A stretch of 64,000 nucleotides of DNA from Silvibacterium dinghuense (GTDB lineage: Bacteria > Acidobacteriota > Terriglobia > Terriglobales > Acidobacteriaceae). Positions 63,865 through 64,000 of the stretch are shown piece by piece. The notes under the pieces are model-generated. The model had not been told where the DNA came from and searched no databases. It was given only the letters and a program-made list of their open reading frames with translations. The stretch's first letter is position 1; each line of letters begins with the position of its first letter. The stretch lies in the NCBI RefSeq assembly GCF_004123295.1, contig NZ_SDMK01000001.1, positions 2,336,807 to 2,400,806 of the forward strand, read 5' to 3'. Both the position numbers and the translations under genes were made by a program.

Positions 63865-64000
63865 ATGGCGAAGGAGAAATTTGACCGGTCGAAGCCGCAC
63901 GTGAATGTGGGAACGATTGGGCACATTGACCACGGCAAGACGACGCTGACAGCGGCGATCACGAAGGTGCTGTCGAAGCACAACCCGAACATCAAGTTCC
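63865..64000 (+). CDS. tuf: Elongation factor Tu (5' part, cut by window edge)
   Basis: [20 protein letters not shown], then [20 protein letters not shown]: the invariant EF-Tu N-terminus with the P-loop GHIDHGKT. A strong GAGGAGAAGGA lies before the ATG at 63865. EF-Tu brings aminoacyl-tRNA to the ribosome. Only 45 codons are visible. Confidence 0.98.
   Translation, partial: MAKEKFDRSKPHVNVGTIGHIDHGKTTLTAAITKVLSKHNPNIKF

Overview
The window is a piece of a high-GC chromosome from the Acidobacteriaceae (Acidobacteria subdivision 1; Terriglobus, Edaphobacter, Granulicella and Acidobacterium are the kind of genera meant). The basis is the 16S rRNA gene, two ADOP-type 'acidobacterial duplicated orphan permease' genes, an LPS gene (lpxC), many secreted glycosidases and Tat-exported proteins, and intergenic repeats that recur on both strands. 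The genus assignment is inference; no search was run.

Layout. 1-6.3 kb: truncated sialate O-acetylesterase, bactofilin, RNase R, and an unknown protein with an Asn-Gly tract and a receiver-like C-terminus. 6.9-14.9 kb: mutM, a META-domain lipoprotein-like protein, purA, an ABM monooxygenase, an NTF2-like secreted protein, a DUF4160/DUF2442 pair, an M20 peptidase followed by a 43-residue membrane protein, and lpxC. 15-27.6 kb: lactonase-type beta-propeller, FAD oxidoreductase, MBL hydrolase, GH36 alpha-galactosidase, two APC permeases (the second KimA-like), gatB, and an outer-membrane barrel. 28-42 kb: divergent EF-G, SGNH hydrolase, GH79 enzyme, ADOP permease, RMD1/YagE-like protein, diguanylate cyclase, DUF4097-like protein, esterase. 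42-48.6 kb: a complete rRNA operon (16S, tRNA-Ile, tRNA-Ala, 23S, 5S) behind four regularly built tandem promoters and a fifth distal one. 48.7-54.4 kb: GH29 alpha-fucosidase, two unknown secreted proteins, PAF-acetylhydrolase-like membrane hydrolase. 54.4-56.6 kb: arsenic cassette (acr3, arsR divergent from arsC) bracketed by direct repeats derived from the arsC 3' end. 56.6-62.2 kb: PadR plus a second ADOP permease, ArsR-like regulator, SDR dehydrogenase, cupin protein. 62.3-64 kb: the tRNA-Thr, Tyr, Thr, Gly and tuf cluster, with two small genes inserted.

How it works together. Translation and RNA genes (RNase R, gatB, EF-G2, rrn, tRNA-tuf) are interleaved with scattered single genes for polysaccharide breakdown (sialate esterase, GH36, GH79, GH29, SGNH), which fits a soil saprophyte. 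True operons are few and short: acr3-arsR, padR-ADOP, DUF4160-DUF2442, M20-small membrane protein, tRNA-tuf. Many other intergenic gaps are filled with mosaic palindromic repeats. I call the modules A (GCCTTCGG / GGGAGCGG core), B (GGGTGCCCCA + AAGCTTGG-like hairpin), C (GAGACGTGGG hairpin, terminator-like), D (GACCGGAGC / GTCGGGATGAC), E (GAGCCCTGAGCCCTG), F (CACAGAG-type), G (GGCACGGCTTCAGCC) and H (GCCTGCCG-TGGC).

The most promising observations are the shared promoter architecture (TTGCAA, 17 bp, A/T -10) of the rrn and tRNA-tuf operons, the ars cassette with its flanking direct repeats and interlocked divergent promoters, the modular repeat families, a parS-like palindrome, and several unrecognised proteins. 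I did not find a CRISPR array, insertion sequence, phage or obvious new defence system.
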